From: Methylocystis heyeri
GTDB taxonomy: Bacteria; Pseudomonadota; Alphaproteobacteria; Rhizobiales; Beijerinckiaceae
Length of the DNA stretch: 64,000 nucleotides
Direction of reading: 5' to 3'
Assembly (NCBI RefSeq): GCF_004802635.2
Contig: NZ_CP046052.1
Span: forward strand, 1,612,001 to 1,676,000
Made by a program: the position numbers and the translations under genes. Within the stretch, counting starts at the first letter, position 1; the number at the start of each line of letters is the position of its first letter. The notes beneath the pieces were generated by a model. That model was not told the DNA's origin. It saw nothing but the letters and a program-made list of their open reading frames with translations, and searched no databases. This document shows positions 40,102 to 49,783 of the stretch, piece after piece.

Positions 40102-40740
40102 TCATGCTTTTTGGAGGCTTCGCAGGGCTTCCACCCACAGGGCGTTTGCGCGCGCGGTGAAGTGAAGCCCGTCATCGGTCATCTCAGGCCTGCGCACCCC
40201 GCCGACCGAAAGACGAGGGTTGAGGTCGAGCGCGACGACGCCCTTCTCGCGGCAGATCGCGCCGATCAATTCGTTGGCCCGGTCTATGCGCCGGCTGTAG
40301 GCGCTGTCAGCGACATGGGGCATCAGCGTAAACACGACTTTGTCCCTTGGGCCCATGAGCGTCAGCAGCGCCACGAAATCCCGGGCGATCCGCTCGGGCG
40401 AGGCCCCGTGGCTCAGCAGATCATTGAGGCCGCCGTCGACGATGACGACGCCCGCCTCGACTCCGCTGGCCCGACCAAGCTGCCCTGCGATCTCCGGCAA
40501 TGTGGCCCCGCCCCTGGCCAGCGAGACAACGCCGAAGGGTCTGGATGCGAGCGGCCGGAAGTCGCAGCAGGCGGCGAGACTGTCGCCGGCGACGATCGCT
40601 TGCGGAGCCAACCAGGGGAGCTTGCGGGCGAGAGCAAGGCGCAGGCCGCAGCGCGCGTCTGCGTCCGCGAGCGCGATGGCGATCAATGCCGCCGCGAGAA
40701 CAAGGACAACGCAAAAAGCGGCGAAGAGCAGAGCCGTCAC
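40102..40740 (-). CDS. SGNH/GDSL-family hydrolase, membrane-anchored or secreted
   Basis: A 212-residue predicted esterase/lipase-like hydrolase. The N-terminal hydrophobic segment (LLFAAFCVVLVLAAALIAIAL) is an anchor or signal. The catalytic blocks follow: block I AIVAGDSLAACC with Ser, block II Gly in SLARGGATLPEI, block III Asn in VDGGLNDLLSHG, block V TDDGLHFTARAN with Asp and His. The start overlaps the stop of the upstream membrane-protein gene by 4 bases, so they form a pair. Substrate unknown. Convergent with xerC. Confidence 0.85.
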   Translation of the reverse strand: MTALLFAAFCVVLVLAAALIAIALADADARCGLRLALARKLPWLAPQAIVAGDSLAACCDFRPLASRPFGVVSLARGGATLPEIAGQLGRASGVEAGVVIVDGGLNDLLSHGASPERIARDFVALLTLMGPRDKVVFTLMPHVADSAYSRRIDRANELIGAICREKGVVALDLNPRLSVGGVRRPEMTDDGLHFTARANALWVEALRSLQKA

Positions 40741-41306
40741 GCCCCGCCGCCCCGCCGCGCCATCGCGCGGATCAGCTTGAGCCTGCGCAGAAATTGGGAT
40801 CGGCCCGCCCCGAGGGCTTCTGCGAGCATCGCCTTCGCCGCGAGCCGAAGCTCATGGAGACGGGCCCGCACCGGCGCCACGAGATCATGCGCCCAGGCGC
40901 GAATGCGCAGAACGAGATGATAAAAGCTGGCGAACCAGCTCATCTGCAGAAGCTTGTCGCGGCACAGGTCGAACAGGAAAGCCGTGACGCCGAGCCCCAG
41001 AGCCTTCGCCGCGAAGATCACGCAAAGCCCATAAGCGAAATGGCCCTGGGCCATTTGGGCTACCGCATAGATTTTCAGCGGCAGGATCGTCAGCACCGGG
41101 ATGATGAAGACCGTCAGCGTCGCCCATGGCGACAAATCCCTGATGAGGCTGGCGATCCGTTCCTCGATCCGCTTGACGCCGAGAGCTTCCGCCAAAAGGC
41201 GCAGCCAGACCTTCACATGGTCCCAGAGCCAGCTCTCGAGCAGGAAGAGCACCGCGAGCGTGAACCAGAACGCACGAGCAATGCGACGTAAGATCAAATC
41301 CATCAT
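40737..41306 (-). CDS. Conserved membrane protein, hypothetical
   Basis: A 189-residue protein with an N-terminal amphipathic/hydrophobic stretch (FWFTLAVLFLLESWLW) and two strong membrane helices (TLTVFIIPVLTILPLKIYAVA and GLCVIFAAKALGLGVTAFLF), then a long Arg-rich cytoplasmic-looking tail (RSQFLRRLKLIRAMARRGG). Good GGGAG before the double ATG at 41306/41303. Paired with the SGNH hydrolase downstream, which suggests a joint envelope function; no known family is recognised. Confidence 0.75.
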   Translation of the reverse strand: MMDLILRRIARAFWFTLAVLFLLESWLWDHVKVWLRLLAEALGVKRIEERIASLIRDLSPWATLTVFIIPVLTILPLKIYAVAQMAQGHFAYGLCVIFAAKALGLGVTAFLFDLCRDKLLQMSWFASFYHLVLRIRAWAHDLVAPVRARLHELRLAAKAMLAEALGAGRSQFLRRLKLIRAMARRGGGA

Positions 41307-41496
41307 GCGCTCCCGAGCAAGTGCCGCAGGCGTCGCTTATAGCGCCGGACCGCGGAAACATCGAGGGCGCCGGCCGGAACGCCATGCAACCCCTTTTCGG
41401 GGCGCACGTTAACTCCATGCGTTCTATTTTACGGATGCGGGCGCTTGCATAGCCCGCAAACTGATTTAAATGGATGTAATCTAACAAGGAATCGAA

Positions 41497-42267
41497 ATGG
41501 AAGAGTTTCTCTCGAATGGCGTCGCGATTTCCTATCTGGATTTCAAGCCGCTTGTTGCGGATAAGGATGAGCCGATCGTACTGGTCCACGGGTTTGCGTC
41601 CACCCATGCCGTGAACTGGCTTTTCACCCAGTGGGTGAAAACCTTGACGGAAGACGGTCGCCGGGTCGTGCTGTTCGACAATCGAGGGCACGGCCGCTCG
41701 CAGAAGCTTTACGATCCCGCAGCTTACGGGCTTGACGCGATGGCCGGCGATCTCGATGGCCTGATGGACCATCTGAAGATCGAGCGCGCGGATATCATGG
41801 GATATTCGCTCGGCGCCCGCATCGCGACGGTGTTCGCTCTGGAGCGTCCCGAACGGGTGCGTTCGCTCACGCTCGGCGGCGTAGGCTTGAGCCTCATCGC
41901 GCCCAACACGCTTCCCGAAGGGCTGGCGGAAGCGATGGAGATCGAGCGGATCGAGGACATCGAGGATCCGGGGCTGAAGATTTTCCGAGGCTTCGCGGAG
42001 TCGACCCGCAGCGATCTCAAGGCTCTCGCCGCCTGTGCGCGGGGCGCCGCGGGACAAGGCATCGATCCCGCCGCACTCGCCCACATCGAGGCGCCGGTGC
42101 TGGTCTGTGTCGGCACGCGCGACGACGTGGCCGGCGATCCCCATCCGCTGGCGAAATTGTTCAGGGACGTTCGGATCGTCGACATTCCGGGCCGTGATCA
42201 TAACCGCGCCGTGGGCGACCGCATCTACAAGCAGGCGGTGCTGGACTTTCTGGCGCAACGCCCCTAG
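41497..42267 (+). CDS. Alpha/beta hydrolase
   Basis: A 256-residue serine hydrolase of the alpha/beta fold. Seen: the oxyanion HGFASTH, RGHGRSQKLYDP after strand 4, the nucleophile elbow MGYSLGARIA (Ser104), the acid in VGTRDDVAG and the His in GRDHNRAVG. Similar proteins are annotated as esterases or haloperoxidase-like enzymes; the true substrate is unknown. AAGGAAT precedes the ATG. An A+T-richer stretch just upstream (TGATTTAAATGGATGTAATC) probably holds the promoter. Single gene, 55 bases before cysE. Confidence 0.88.
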   Translation: MEEFLSNGVAISYLDFKPLVADKDEPIVLVHGFASTHAVNWLFTQWVKTLTEDGRRVVLFDNRGHGRSQKLYDPAAYGLDAMAGDLDGLMDHLKIERADIMGYSLGARIATVFALERPERVRSLTLGGVGLSLIAPNTLPEGLAEAMEIERIEDIEDPGLKIFRGFAESTRSDLKALAACARGAAGQGIDPAALAHIEAPVLVCVGTRDDVAGDPHPLAKLFRDVRIVDIPGRDHNRAVGDRIYKQAVLDFLAQRP

Positions 42268-42322
42268 CCTCCGGGCCGCAGGCCCGGGCTGTATTGCGCC
42301 CGCATCAGGGCCGAGGAGGCAT

Positions 42323-43135
42323 ATGGCCGTCGCATCCGACCCGACATCCGATCCGCTGTTCTTGCGCTTACGCTCCGAAGCGGAGGAGGCGTTGGCGCGC
42401 GAACCCGATCTCGGAGGGTTGATCTACAGCGCCATCCTGGCTCAGGACAGTCTCGAGAACGCGATTGCGCATCGCATCGCGCAGCGTCTCGACAGGCCTG
42501 AGGCGCCCTATTCGAACATTCGCTATGCTTTCTCGGAACATCTCGCGCGCGACCCGGCGATCGGCGCGGCGATGCGCAGCGATCTGCTCGCGGTTCTCGA
42601 TCGCGACCCCGCCTGCAACCGACTGCTGGAGCCGGTCCTCTATTTCAAGGGCTTTCACGCCATCCAGACTCACCGGCTGGCGCACGCCCTGTGGCGCACC
42701 GGGCGCAGCGACTTCGCGCTTTGCCTGCAATCATTGTCCGCGCAGGTGTTCCAAACCGACATACATCCCGCCGCCCGCGTCGGCCGGGGCTTTTTCCTCG
42801 ACCATGCGACCGGCGTCGTCATAGGCGCGACAGCGGTCATCGAGGACGACGTCTCCATGCTGCACGGCGTCACCCTCGGAGGCAGCGGGAAGAGCGGCGG
42901 AGACCGCCATCCCAAGGTCAGGCGCGGCGTGCTCATCGGTGCGGGCGCGCAGATATTCGGCAATATCGAGATCGGCGCGGGCGCTCTAGTCGCGGCGGGA
43001 TCAGTGGTGCTGGACGATGTGCCGGCCCATATGACGGTCGCCGGCGTCCCGGCGCGGATCGTGGGAGACGTCGCCGTGGCCGAGCCCTCGCGGGCCATGG
43101 ACCAGGTCCACGACGTCATCGACGCAGGGATCTAG
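42323..43135 (+). CDS. cysE: Serine O-acetyltransferase
   Basis: Transfers acetyl from acetyl-CoA to L-serine, the first step of cysteine synthesis. It has 270 residues: an N-terminal helical domain (LGGLIYSAILAQDSLENAIA), then KGFHAIQTHRLAHALW and a left-handed beta-helix with QTDIHPAARVGRGFFLDH, GVTLGGSGKSGGDRHPKV and AAGSVVLDDVP. GAGGAGG before the ATG at 42323 settles the start. The C-terminal tail, which usually mediates cysteine feedback and CysK binding, ends VHDVIDAGI with the terminal Ile expected for that interaction. Convergent with the UDG gene, sharing 4 bases. Confidence 0.95.
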   Translation: MAVASDPTSDPLFLRLRSEAEEALAREPDLGGLIYSAILAQDSLENAIAHRIAQRLDRPEAPYSNIRYAFSEHLARDPAIGAAMRSDLLAVLDRDPACNRLLEPVLYFKGFHAIQTHRLAHALWRTGRSDFALCLQSLSAQVFQTDIHPAARVGRGFFLDHATGVVIGATAVIEDDVSMLHGVTLGGSGKSGGDRHPKVRRGVLIGAGAQIFGNIEIGAGALVAAGSVVLDDVPAHMTVAGVPARIVGDVAVAEPSRAMDQVHDVIDAGI

Positions 43136-43785
43136 AACTCACTGTCATTCGCGTTTTCGCCGAAGAGGCGGGCGATTTCCTTGCGCAGTTCCGGCAGCAG
43201 TTCCTCCTCGAACCAGGGATGCCGCTTCAGCCAGCCAGTATTGCGCCAGGAAGGATGAGGCAGGGGAAAGACCCGCGGCCGCGACGAGGCGTATTCCCGC
43301 CAGCGCGCCACGGTTTCGCCGACGCTCCCGCCCCTGGCCAACCCCAGGCGATCGAAGTGATAATCCTGGGCGTAGCGGCCGATGGCGAGTATGGTTTCAA
43401 TGCCGGGCGTCTCCTCGAACAGGGCGTCGTGCCATTGCAGGCGGCACTCGCGGCGCGGCGGCAAATCCCCACCACCGCGATCATGCCCGGGAAAACAGAA
43501 GCTCATCGCCGCGATTGCGATTTTGGATTCGTCGTAGAACAACGCCCGATCGACGCCCATCCACTCGCGCAGGCGATCGCCCGAGCGATCGTTGAAAGGC
43601 ACGCCGGTCAGATGCACGCGCACGCCGGGAGCCTGACCGGCGATCAGCAGCCTGGCGCTGCGCGAAACCCGTAAGACCGGATTGGGCTCCTGCGGCAAGG
43701 GCCGGCGCGCGGGCTGCGTGGCGCAAAGGCGACAAGCGCGAATGCGTTCAAGCAGTTTTTCGAGCGATAAGTCGGGCTGGGGCAT
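43132..43785 (-). CDS. Uracil-DNA-glycosylase-family protein
   Basis: A 217-residue member of the UDG superfamily. Motif 1 reads LLIAGQAPGVRVHLTGVPF (GQAPG), motif 2 PLPHPSWRNTGWL near the C-terminus. Near the N-terminus is a CRLCAT cysteine pair, but the other cysteines expected for the iron-sulfur cluster of family 4/5 enzymes are not evident in the right places, so it is probably a cluster-less branch. GQAPG instead of the GEAPG/GQDPY seen in classical enzymes leaves activity on uracil unproven. Start MPQPDLSLEK at 43785. Confidence 0.85.
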   Translation of the reverse strand: MPQPDLSLEKLLERIRACRLCATQPARRPLPQEPNPVLRVSRSARLLIAGQAPGVRVHLTGVPFNDRSGDRLREWMGVDRALFYDESKIAIAAMSFCFPGHDRGGGDLPPRRECRLQWHDALFEETPGIETILAIGRYAQDYHFDRLGLARGGSVGETVARWREYASSRPRVFPLPHPSWRNTGWLKRHPWFEEELLPELRKEIARLFGENANDSEF

Positions 43786-43953
43786 GGTTTTCTCGAAAAC
43801 TCTTACTAATTTGTGAGCTAGGCGTTAACCTTTCCAGCTCATTATGAGCCTGTTCGGTCCGGCTCCTGCCCTGGGTAACGATTTCTTCATGAAGGGGCTG
43901 CCGCGCCCCGGGGACTGGAAACGCTGGACGCTTTCGAGTTTGCGTGCGTAGAC

Positions 43954-45492
<1,539 letters not shown>

Positions 45493-45495
<3 letters not shown>

Positions 45496-45607
45496 AGCAA
45501 AATCCGAAAAAGTTGATAGACTTTTCGATAAGATTTTGCTCCAGCTTTTTGAATCTGGAGCGATTTCTTATCGACCAGACGATTCCGTCCGGTCGGAAAG
45601 CGCTCTA
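45493..45607. repeat. Palindromic multi-hairpin intergenic repeat, copy 1
   Basis: A 115-bp element bounded by TAGAGC and GCTCTA. It contains three hairpins: AGAGCAAAATC...GATTTTGCTC with an inner CGAAAAAG/CTTTTCG, then CCAG...CTGG, then the CGACCAGACGATTCCGTCCGGTCG stem (arms GACCAGACG and CGTCCGGTC). It is nearly identical to copy 2 at 46389. It supplies the stop codon of the histidine kinase gene. Confidence 0.85.
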
Positions 45608-45629
45608 ACGGCGCCGAAAGGCGTGTGAA

Positions 45630-46382
45630 ATGAACAGCGAAACAACGCCGACCAACGCAAAGGGCGACGCCGCCCTGGTGCTCTTCTCCGGCGGGCAGGA
45701 TTCGACCACCTGCCTCGCTTATGCGCTGAAACGCTTCGGCCGCGTCGAAACCATCGGCTTCGACTACGGCCAGCGCCATGCGGTGGAACTGGATCGCCGC
45801 GAAGTCTTGCGCTCCGGGCTCGCCGCAATGTCGCCCTTGTGGCGCGAGCGACTCGGCGCCGATCATGTCGTTTCGCTTCCAGCGCTGGGAGAGATTTCCC
45901 AGACCGCGCTGACGCGCGAGACCGAAATCGCCTTCAACGAAACCGGCCTGCCCAACACCTTCGTCCCCGGGCGCAACATCGTCTTTCTGACCTTCGCCGC
46001 CGCCCTCGCCTACCGGCGCGGCGTTTCCCATCTCGTCGGCGGCATGTGCGAGACCGATTATTCCGGCTATCCCGATTGCCGCGACGCGACCATCCGCGCG
46101 ACCGAGAACGCTCTATCGCTCGGCATGGATCGGGAATTCGCCATTCACACCCCGCTGATGTGGATCGACAAGGCCGACACATGGCGGCTCGCCGAGAAAC
46201 TCGGGGGCGAGGCGCTGGTGCGACTCATCATCGAAGAGACCCACACCTGCTATCTCGGCGAGCGGGGCCGACGATTCGATTGGGGCTATGGCTGCGGCGA
46301 ATGCCCCGCATGCCGCCTGAGGGCGGCGGGGTGGGAAAAATACGCGAGAGAGAAGGCCGCGAGCCCTGGACTCCGCCCTTGA
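45630..46382 (+). CDS. queC: 7-cyano-7-deazaguanine synthase
   Basis: Makes preQ0 from 7-carboxy-7-deazaguanine, ammonia and ATP, on the way to queuosine. It has 250 residues. The PP-loop is [19 protein letters not shown] (residues 15-33), followed by [47 protein letters not shown] and the zinc site with Cys in THTCYLGE and [16 protein letters not shown]. All key residues are present. It is flanked on both sides by direct copies of the 115-bp repeat, and no other queuosine genes are adjacent. Confidence 0.96.
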   Translation: MNSETTPTNAKGDAALVLFSGGQDSTTCLAYALKRFGRVETIGFDYGQRHAVELDRREVLRSGLAAMSPLWRERLGADHVVSLPALGEISQTALTRETEIAFNETGLPNTFVPGRNIVFLTFAAALAYRRGVSHLVGGMCETDYSGYPDCRDATIRATENALSLGMDREFAIHTPLMWIDKADTWRLAEKLGGEALVRLIIEETHTCYLGERGRRFDWGYGCGECPACRLRAAGWEKYAREKAASPGLRP

Positions 46383-46388
46383 TGCGCT

Positions 46389-46503
46389 TAGAGCAAAATC
46401 CGAAAAAGCTGATAGACTTTTTCGATAAGATTTTGCTCCAGCTTATTGAATCTGAAGCGATTTCTTATCGACCAGACGATTCCGTCCGGTCGGAAGGCGC
46501 TTA
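46389..46503. repeat. Palindromic multi-hairpin intergenic repeat, copy 2
   Basis: 115 bp, nearly identical to and in the same orientation as copy 1, starting 6 bases after the queC stop. Hairpins: AGAGCAAAATC/GATTTTGCTC with inner CGAAAAAG/CTTTTTCG, and GACCAGACG/CGTCCGGTC. The middle stem is weaker here than in copy 1. The closing arm reads GCGCTTA instead of GCGCTCTA. Confidence 0.85.
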
Positions 46504-46660
46504 ACGCCGAAGCGGGCGCTGAAATTGCCCGCCGACGCCGTTTCCAAGCCGCCCTCCGGGGCCTTTTTGCCTTGATCCGGGCGGCGTTTTAGGGCATAGG
46601 CTCCTCACACGAGGCGCTGGGCGTTCATCCCGGCCGAAGAAAATTTGCCGAGGAACGAAA

Positions 46661-46786
46661 ATGAAAGTCCGCAACTCCCTCAAGTCCCTGCTTGGCCGCC
46701 ATCGCGCCAACCAGCTCGTGCGCCGCAAGGGCCGCGTCTACATCATCAACAAGGTGCAGAAGCGCTACAAGGCCCGCCAGGGCTAA
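46661..46786 (+). CDS. rpmJ: 50S ribosomal protein L36
   Basis: A 41-residue basic protein, [15 protein letters not shown] followed by [19 protein letters not shown] and YKARQG. It is the alphaproteobacterial form lacking the four zinc cysteines of classical L36. Part of the large ribosomal subunit near the peptidyl-transferase centre. The start has GAGGAACG upstream, and a strong terminator follows. Monocistronic. Confidence 0.97.
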   Translation: MKVRNSLKSLLGRHRANQLVRRKGRVYIINKVQKRYKARQG

Positions 46787-46811
46787 ATCCGGGACCATAT
46801 CCCGTTCTGCC

Positions 46812-46849
46812 AGGCCGCGCGGCTCACGCCCGCGGCCTTGCTGTTTTTT
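46812..46849 (+). terminator. Rho-independent terminator after rpmJ
   Basis: Stem AGGCCGCG (46812-46819) with CGCGGCCT (46831-46838), followed shortly by a run of seven T (46843-46849). Confidence 0.88.
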
Positions 46850-46871
46850 AAGCGCTTGCGGCTCGACGGGC

Positions 46872-47801
46872 TCACGCCCCCATCAGCGCCTCGACATGGG
46901 CGGCGACCGAGGCGCCGAGCGCTTCGAGATCATATCCGCCCTCCAGCAGCGATACGATTCGCCCGCCGCAGCGCCGGTCCGCGAGATCCAGCAGGCGCTT
47001 GGTGGCCTCGGAATAATCCCTCTCCTTCAGCCGCAGCCCGCCGAGGGGGTCGCGTTCATGCGCGTCGAAGCCCGCCGAAATCAGTATCAGATCGGGTCTG
47101 AACTCATTCATGCGCGGCAGGATCGCATCGGCCAGCGCCTCGTGGAAAACCTCGCCGCCGGAACCCGCGAAAAGCGGGGCGTTGACGATATTGCCGAACT
47201 CGCCTTTTTCCAGCGTCCCGCCGGAGCCGGGATAATAAGGCGCCTGATGGGTGGAGCAGTACAGGACATTCCTCTCGGCCCAGAAAATCTCCTGCGTGCC
47301 ATTGCCGTGATGCACGTCGAAATCGACGATGGCTATGCGCTCGGCGCTGTGGACGGCCATGGCGTGGCGCGCGGCGATAGCGACGTTGTTGAGGAAGCAA
47401 AAGCCCATCGCGGTTGAGATCCCCGCGTGATGGCCCGGCGGCCGGACCGCGACGAAGGCGGTGTCGGCGCTATGCGACATCACCGCATCGACGGCCGCGA
47501 CGGCCGCTCCCGCCGCAAATTGCGCCGCCTCCAGCGTCTTGGGGTTCATCGCGGTGTCGGAGTCGAGCGCAACCAGCCCCTCGCGCGGGGAAGCCTCCTC
47601 CAGCGCGCGGAGATAGCTTTGAGGATGCACGCGCCGCAGTTGCTCGCTTTCGGCGATCGGGGCAATGGTTCTTTCAAGCCTGTCGAACTTATCCTTGGCC
47701 AGGGCGGTCTCGATCGCGGTCAGCCGAGCGGGTTGCTCCGGATGCCCCGGTCCCATTTCGTGCTCCAGGGAGCTAGGATGGGTGACGAGCAAAGTGCGCA
47801 A
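46872..47801 (-). CDS. Histone-deacetylase family protein
   Basis: A 309-residue zinc deacetylase-like protein, cytoplasmic (no leader). Motifs: HEMGPGHPEQPARLTAIE at the start, RPPGHHAGISTAMGFCFLNN, DFDVHHGNGTQEIFW, ISAGFDAHERDPLGG and SLLEGGYDLEALG. It is clearly paralogous to the gene at 36335, sharing motif spacing and the LYCSxHQxPxYPGxG segment. Bacterial members of this type deacetylate polyamines, acetoin-pathway proteins or other acyl-lysines; which applies here is unknown. It converges on rpmJ across its terminator. Confidence 0.93.
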   Translation of the reverse strand: MRTLLVTHPSSLEHEMGPGHPEQPARLTAIETALAKDKFDRLERTIAPIAESEQLRRVHPQSYLRALEEASPREGLVALDSDTAMNPKTLEAAQFAAGAAVAAVDAVMSHSADTAFVAVRPPGHHAGISTAMGFCFLNNVAIAARHAMAVHSAERIAIVDFDVHHGNGTQEIFWAERNVLYCSTHQAPYYPGSGGTLEKGEFGNIVNAPLFAGSGGEVFHEALADAILPRMNEFRPDLILISAGFDAHERDPLGGLRLKERDYSEATKRLLDLADRRCGGRIVSLLEGGYDLEALGASVAAHVEALMGA

Positions 47802-48033
47802 GTTTCAACGCTCCGGGGTGGAATGCGGCCTGGCTCGCGCCGTTCCAGGCGGAGCGCGATCGAAGCGTTCGAGAGACATGGAGTTTTCCGCCTTTGACTG
47901 AGCCTTTGCACGACGTGAGAGTGTGGCGCCGGGGACACATAACAGTAAAATTGCGGTTCTCATAATCTATGGCCACAAGTTTATGGTAATCAGACGACTA
48001 ATCATCTTTTTTGCGGCGGAAGGGAGAATTTTG

Positions 48034-48639
48034 ATGCGCGTTGGGTCATATGCGGTCGCCACACTGGCCTTCGCCTTCCTAGCCGGCTGTAACGGCGTTC
48101 ACCTGCCAGATCCCAAGGTGAGCGGCCGCGACGCCGAGTTTCTGGCTCTGGCTCCCAAGGCGGAAATCCCCTCGGAATTCGATCGCTATCAGGTCGATTA
48201 CAAGACCAGCGAGCCGGTGGGTTCGGTCATCGTCGATTCGCGCAACCACTTCCTCTATTTCATCCAGCCCGGCGGCAAGGCCATCCGCTATGGCGTCGCG
48301 ACCGGCAAGGACGCGATGGGATGGAGCGGTCGCGCCACGGTCGGCGCAATGCAGGAGTGGCCGCGCTGGATGCCGCCCAAGGACATGCTCGAGCGCTGGC
48401 CGCATCTGCAGCCGACCGCCGACGCCGGCGGGCTGCCAGGCGGCCCGGACAATCCGCTGGGCTCGCGCGCGCTCTATCTTTTCCAGGGCGGCAAGGATTC
48501 GATGTATCGCATTCACGGCACCAATGAGCCGGACAAGATCGGCCAGGGCGTGTCGTCGGGCTGCATCCGCATGCGCGACATCGACGCCATCGACCTCTAC
48601 AACCGCGTCAAGGTCGGCACGCCGGTGGTGGTGATCTGA
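48034..48639 (+). CDS. L,D-transpeptidase (YkuD) lipoprotein
   Basis: Peptidoglycan cross-linking or protein-anchoring enzyme, 201 residues. The lipoprotein signal is MRVGSYAVATLAFAFLAGC. The YkuD domain starts VGSVIVDSRNHFLYFIQPGG and holds the active-site block HGTNEPDKIGQGVSSGCIRM (20 residues) with nucleophile Cys177 and its upstream His. The middle part (EWPRWMPPKDML, then GGPDNPLGSRALYLF) matches the rhizobial ErfK/YbiS/YnhG group. The start is ATG 48034, after GGGAG; the frame's upstream extension is A+T-rich and unlike a signal. A strong terminator follows. Confidence 0.93.
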   Translation: MRVGSYAVATLAFAFLAGCNGVHLPDPKVSGRDAEFLALAPKAEIPSEFDRYQVDYKTSEPVGSVIVDSRNHFLYFIQPGGKAIRYGVATGKDAMGWSGRATVGAMQEWPRWMPPKDMLERWPHLQPTADAGGLPGGPDNPLGSRALYLFQGGKDSMYRIHGTNEPDKIGQGVSSGCIRMRDIDAIDLYNRVKVGTPVVVI

Positions 48640-48661
48640 TCACAACGCCAGCGTTGTTTTG

Positions 48662-48701
48662 AAAAAAGCCCGGCGCCAGCTTGATGCTCGCCGGGCTTTT
48701 T
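48662..48701. terminator. Strong bidirectional terminator
   Basis: AAAAAGCCCGGCG (48662-48674 region) pairs with CGCCGGGCTTTTT (48689-48701), with a 13-14-base loop. It has an A-run on one side and a T-run on the other, so it can stop transcription in both directions. It separates the transpeptidase from the imported-looking DUF4062 gene. Confidence 0.92.
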
Positions 48702-48748
48702 GATTCGTTTTGGTTCTCGCGTTTGGTTTCGGCTAAGAGGCTCACCGC

Positions 48749-49783
48749 ATGAATAAGCGCTATCAGATTTTCGTTAGCTCCACTTATGTCGATTTAAAGG
48801 AAGAGCGCGAACGGGTCATTTACGAATTAACAAAAACAGGACTCATTGCGGTTGGAATGGAGCAGTTTCGCGCCACAGACGAAGAGCAAATGGAATATAT
48901 TCGTCCTCAAATCGACGACACTGACTACTACATTCTTATTATAAAAGGCCGCTATGGTTCCTTGGCGCCAGACGGTTTGAGCTACACTCACAAAGAATAC
49001 TTATATGCGCGCAAGAAAGGAATTCCCGTCCACGCCTTCTTGTACAAAGACATAAATAACCTGAAGTTTGGAGAGATGGACAATAGCGTTGACTTAATCG
49101 ATAAATTAAATAAATTCCGCGATGAGTTATCATCACAGAGGATAGTAGATTTTTGGGAAACAACAGATGATCTCGTTTGGAAAGTGAAGGACAGCATCAA
49201 CTCATCCATCAGGCGACGACCAGGTATCGGCTGGATTCGTGGCGATCAAGCAATGGACCTCAACGTTTATAAAGAGCTTGAAGCAGCGAGAAAAACAATT
49301 GATCAACTTCGCAACCAAGTGACGCAAAGCGAGAATGCCGCAGTTTCATTCCCTAAAGACACATCCAGCGGTGCAGATTTGTACAATATCAGATGCGTGT
49401 CATTCCTCAATGGGAGAGAATATGAAAATTTTAGCTTTTCAATGAGTTGGGATGAAATATTTATGTTTTTTATAGAGCATATATACATCGAAAAACCAGA
49501 AGACAATATCATGGGACTCCTTTCACAACACATAATAAACAAGAAATACGGTAATAGCCAAGACATTAGCACCAACCAAGCTTCTCTAAGACTAGAAGAA
49601 TTTACCCAAATTCGTACTCAACTGGAATTCCTTGGCTTGATCGAAGCCATCACGAAAGACACTGGTATCGGCAAGCGGTTACATTGGAGGTTAACCGATA
49701 AAGGCCGGAAATACATCGGACAGCTCACGGCCATCCGACGCAATTCGGCAGAATCCCCTACTCCACCGGCTCCACGGCCGTGA
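48749..49783 (+). CDS. DUF4062-domain protein, probably horizontally acquired
   Basis: A 344-residue protein. The first 90 or so residues are a DUF4062 domain: YQIFVSSTYVDLKEERERV, IDDTDYYILIIKGRYGSL and SYTHKEYLYARKKGIPVHAF, a TIR-like nucleotide-hydrolase-like fold also found at the N-terminus of STAND/NLR-type proteins. A coiled coil (ELEAARKTIDQLRNQ) and a C-terminal region ending in a winged-helix-like LTDKGRKYIGQL follow. The gene is far richer in A+T than everything around it. Its last residues (ESPTPPAPRP) run antisense into ribB by 26 bases. A defence or signalling role is inference from the domain's known company. Confidence 0.85.
   Translation: MNKRYQIFVSSTYVDLKEERERVIYELTKTGLIAVGMEQFRATDEEQMEYIRPQIDDTDYYILIIKGRYGSLAPDGLSYTHKEYLYARKKGIPVHAFLYKDINNLKFGEMDNSVDLIDKLNKFRDELSSQRIVDFWETTDDLVWKVKDSINSSIRRRPGIGWIRGDQAMDLNVYKELEAARKTIDQLRNQVTQSENAAVSFPKDTSSGADLYNIRCVSFLNGREYENFSFSMSWDEIFMFFIEHIYIEKPEDNIMGLLSQHIINKKYGNSQDISTNQASLRLEEFTQIRTQLEFLGLIEAITKDTGIGKRLHWRLTDKGRKYIGQLTAIRRNSAESPTPPAPRP

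Noticed and set aside
47923..48033. Longer L,D-transpeptidase starting at 47923
   Set aside because: The upstream part is A+T-rich and would bury the lipoprotein signal; GGGAG before the ATG at 48034 and the lipobox LAGC support the shorter form.
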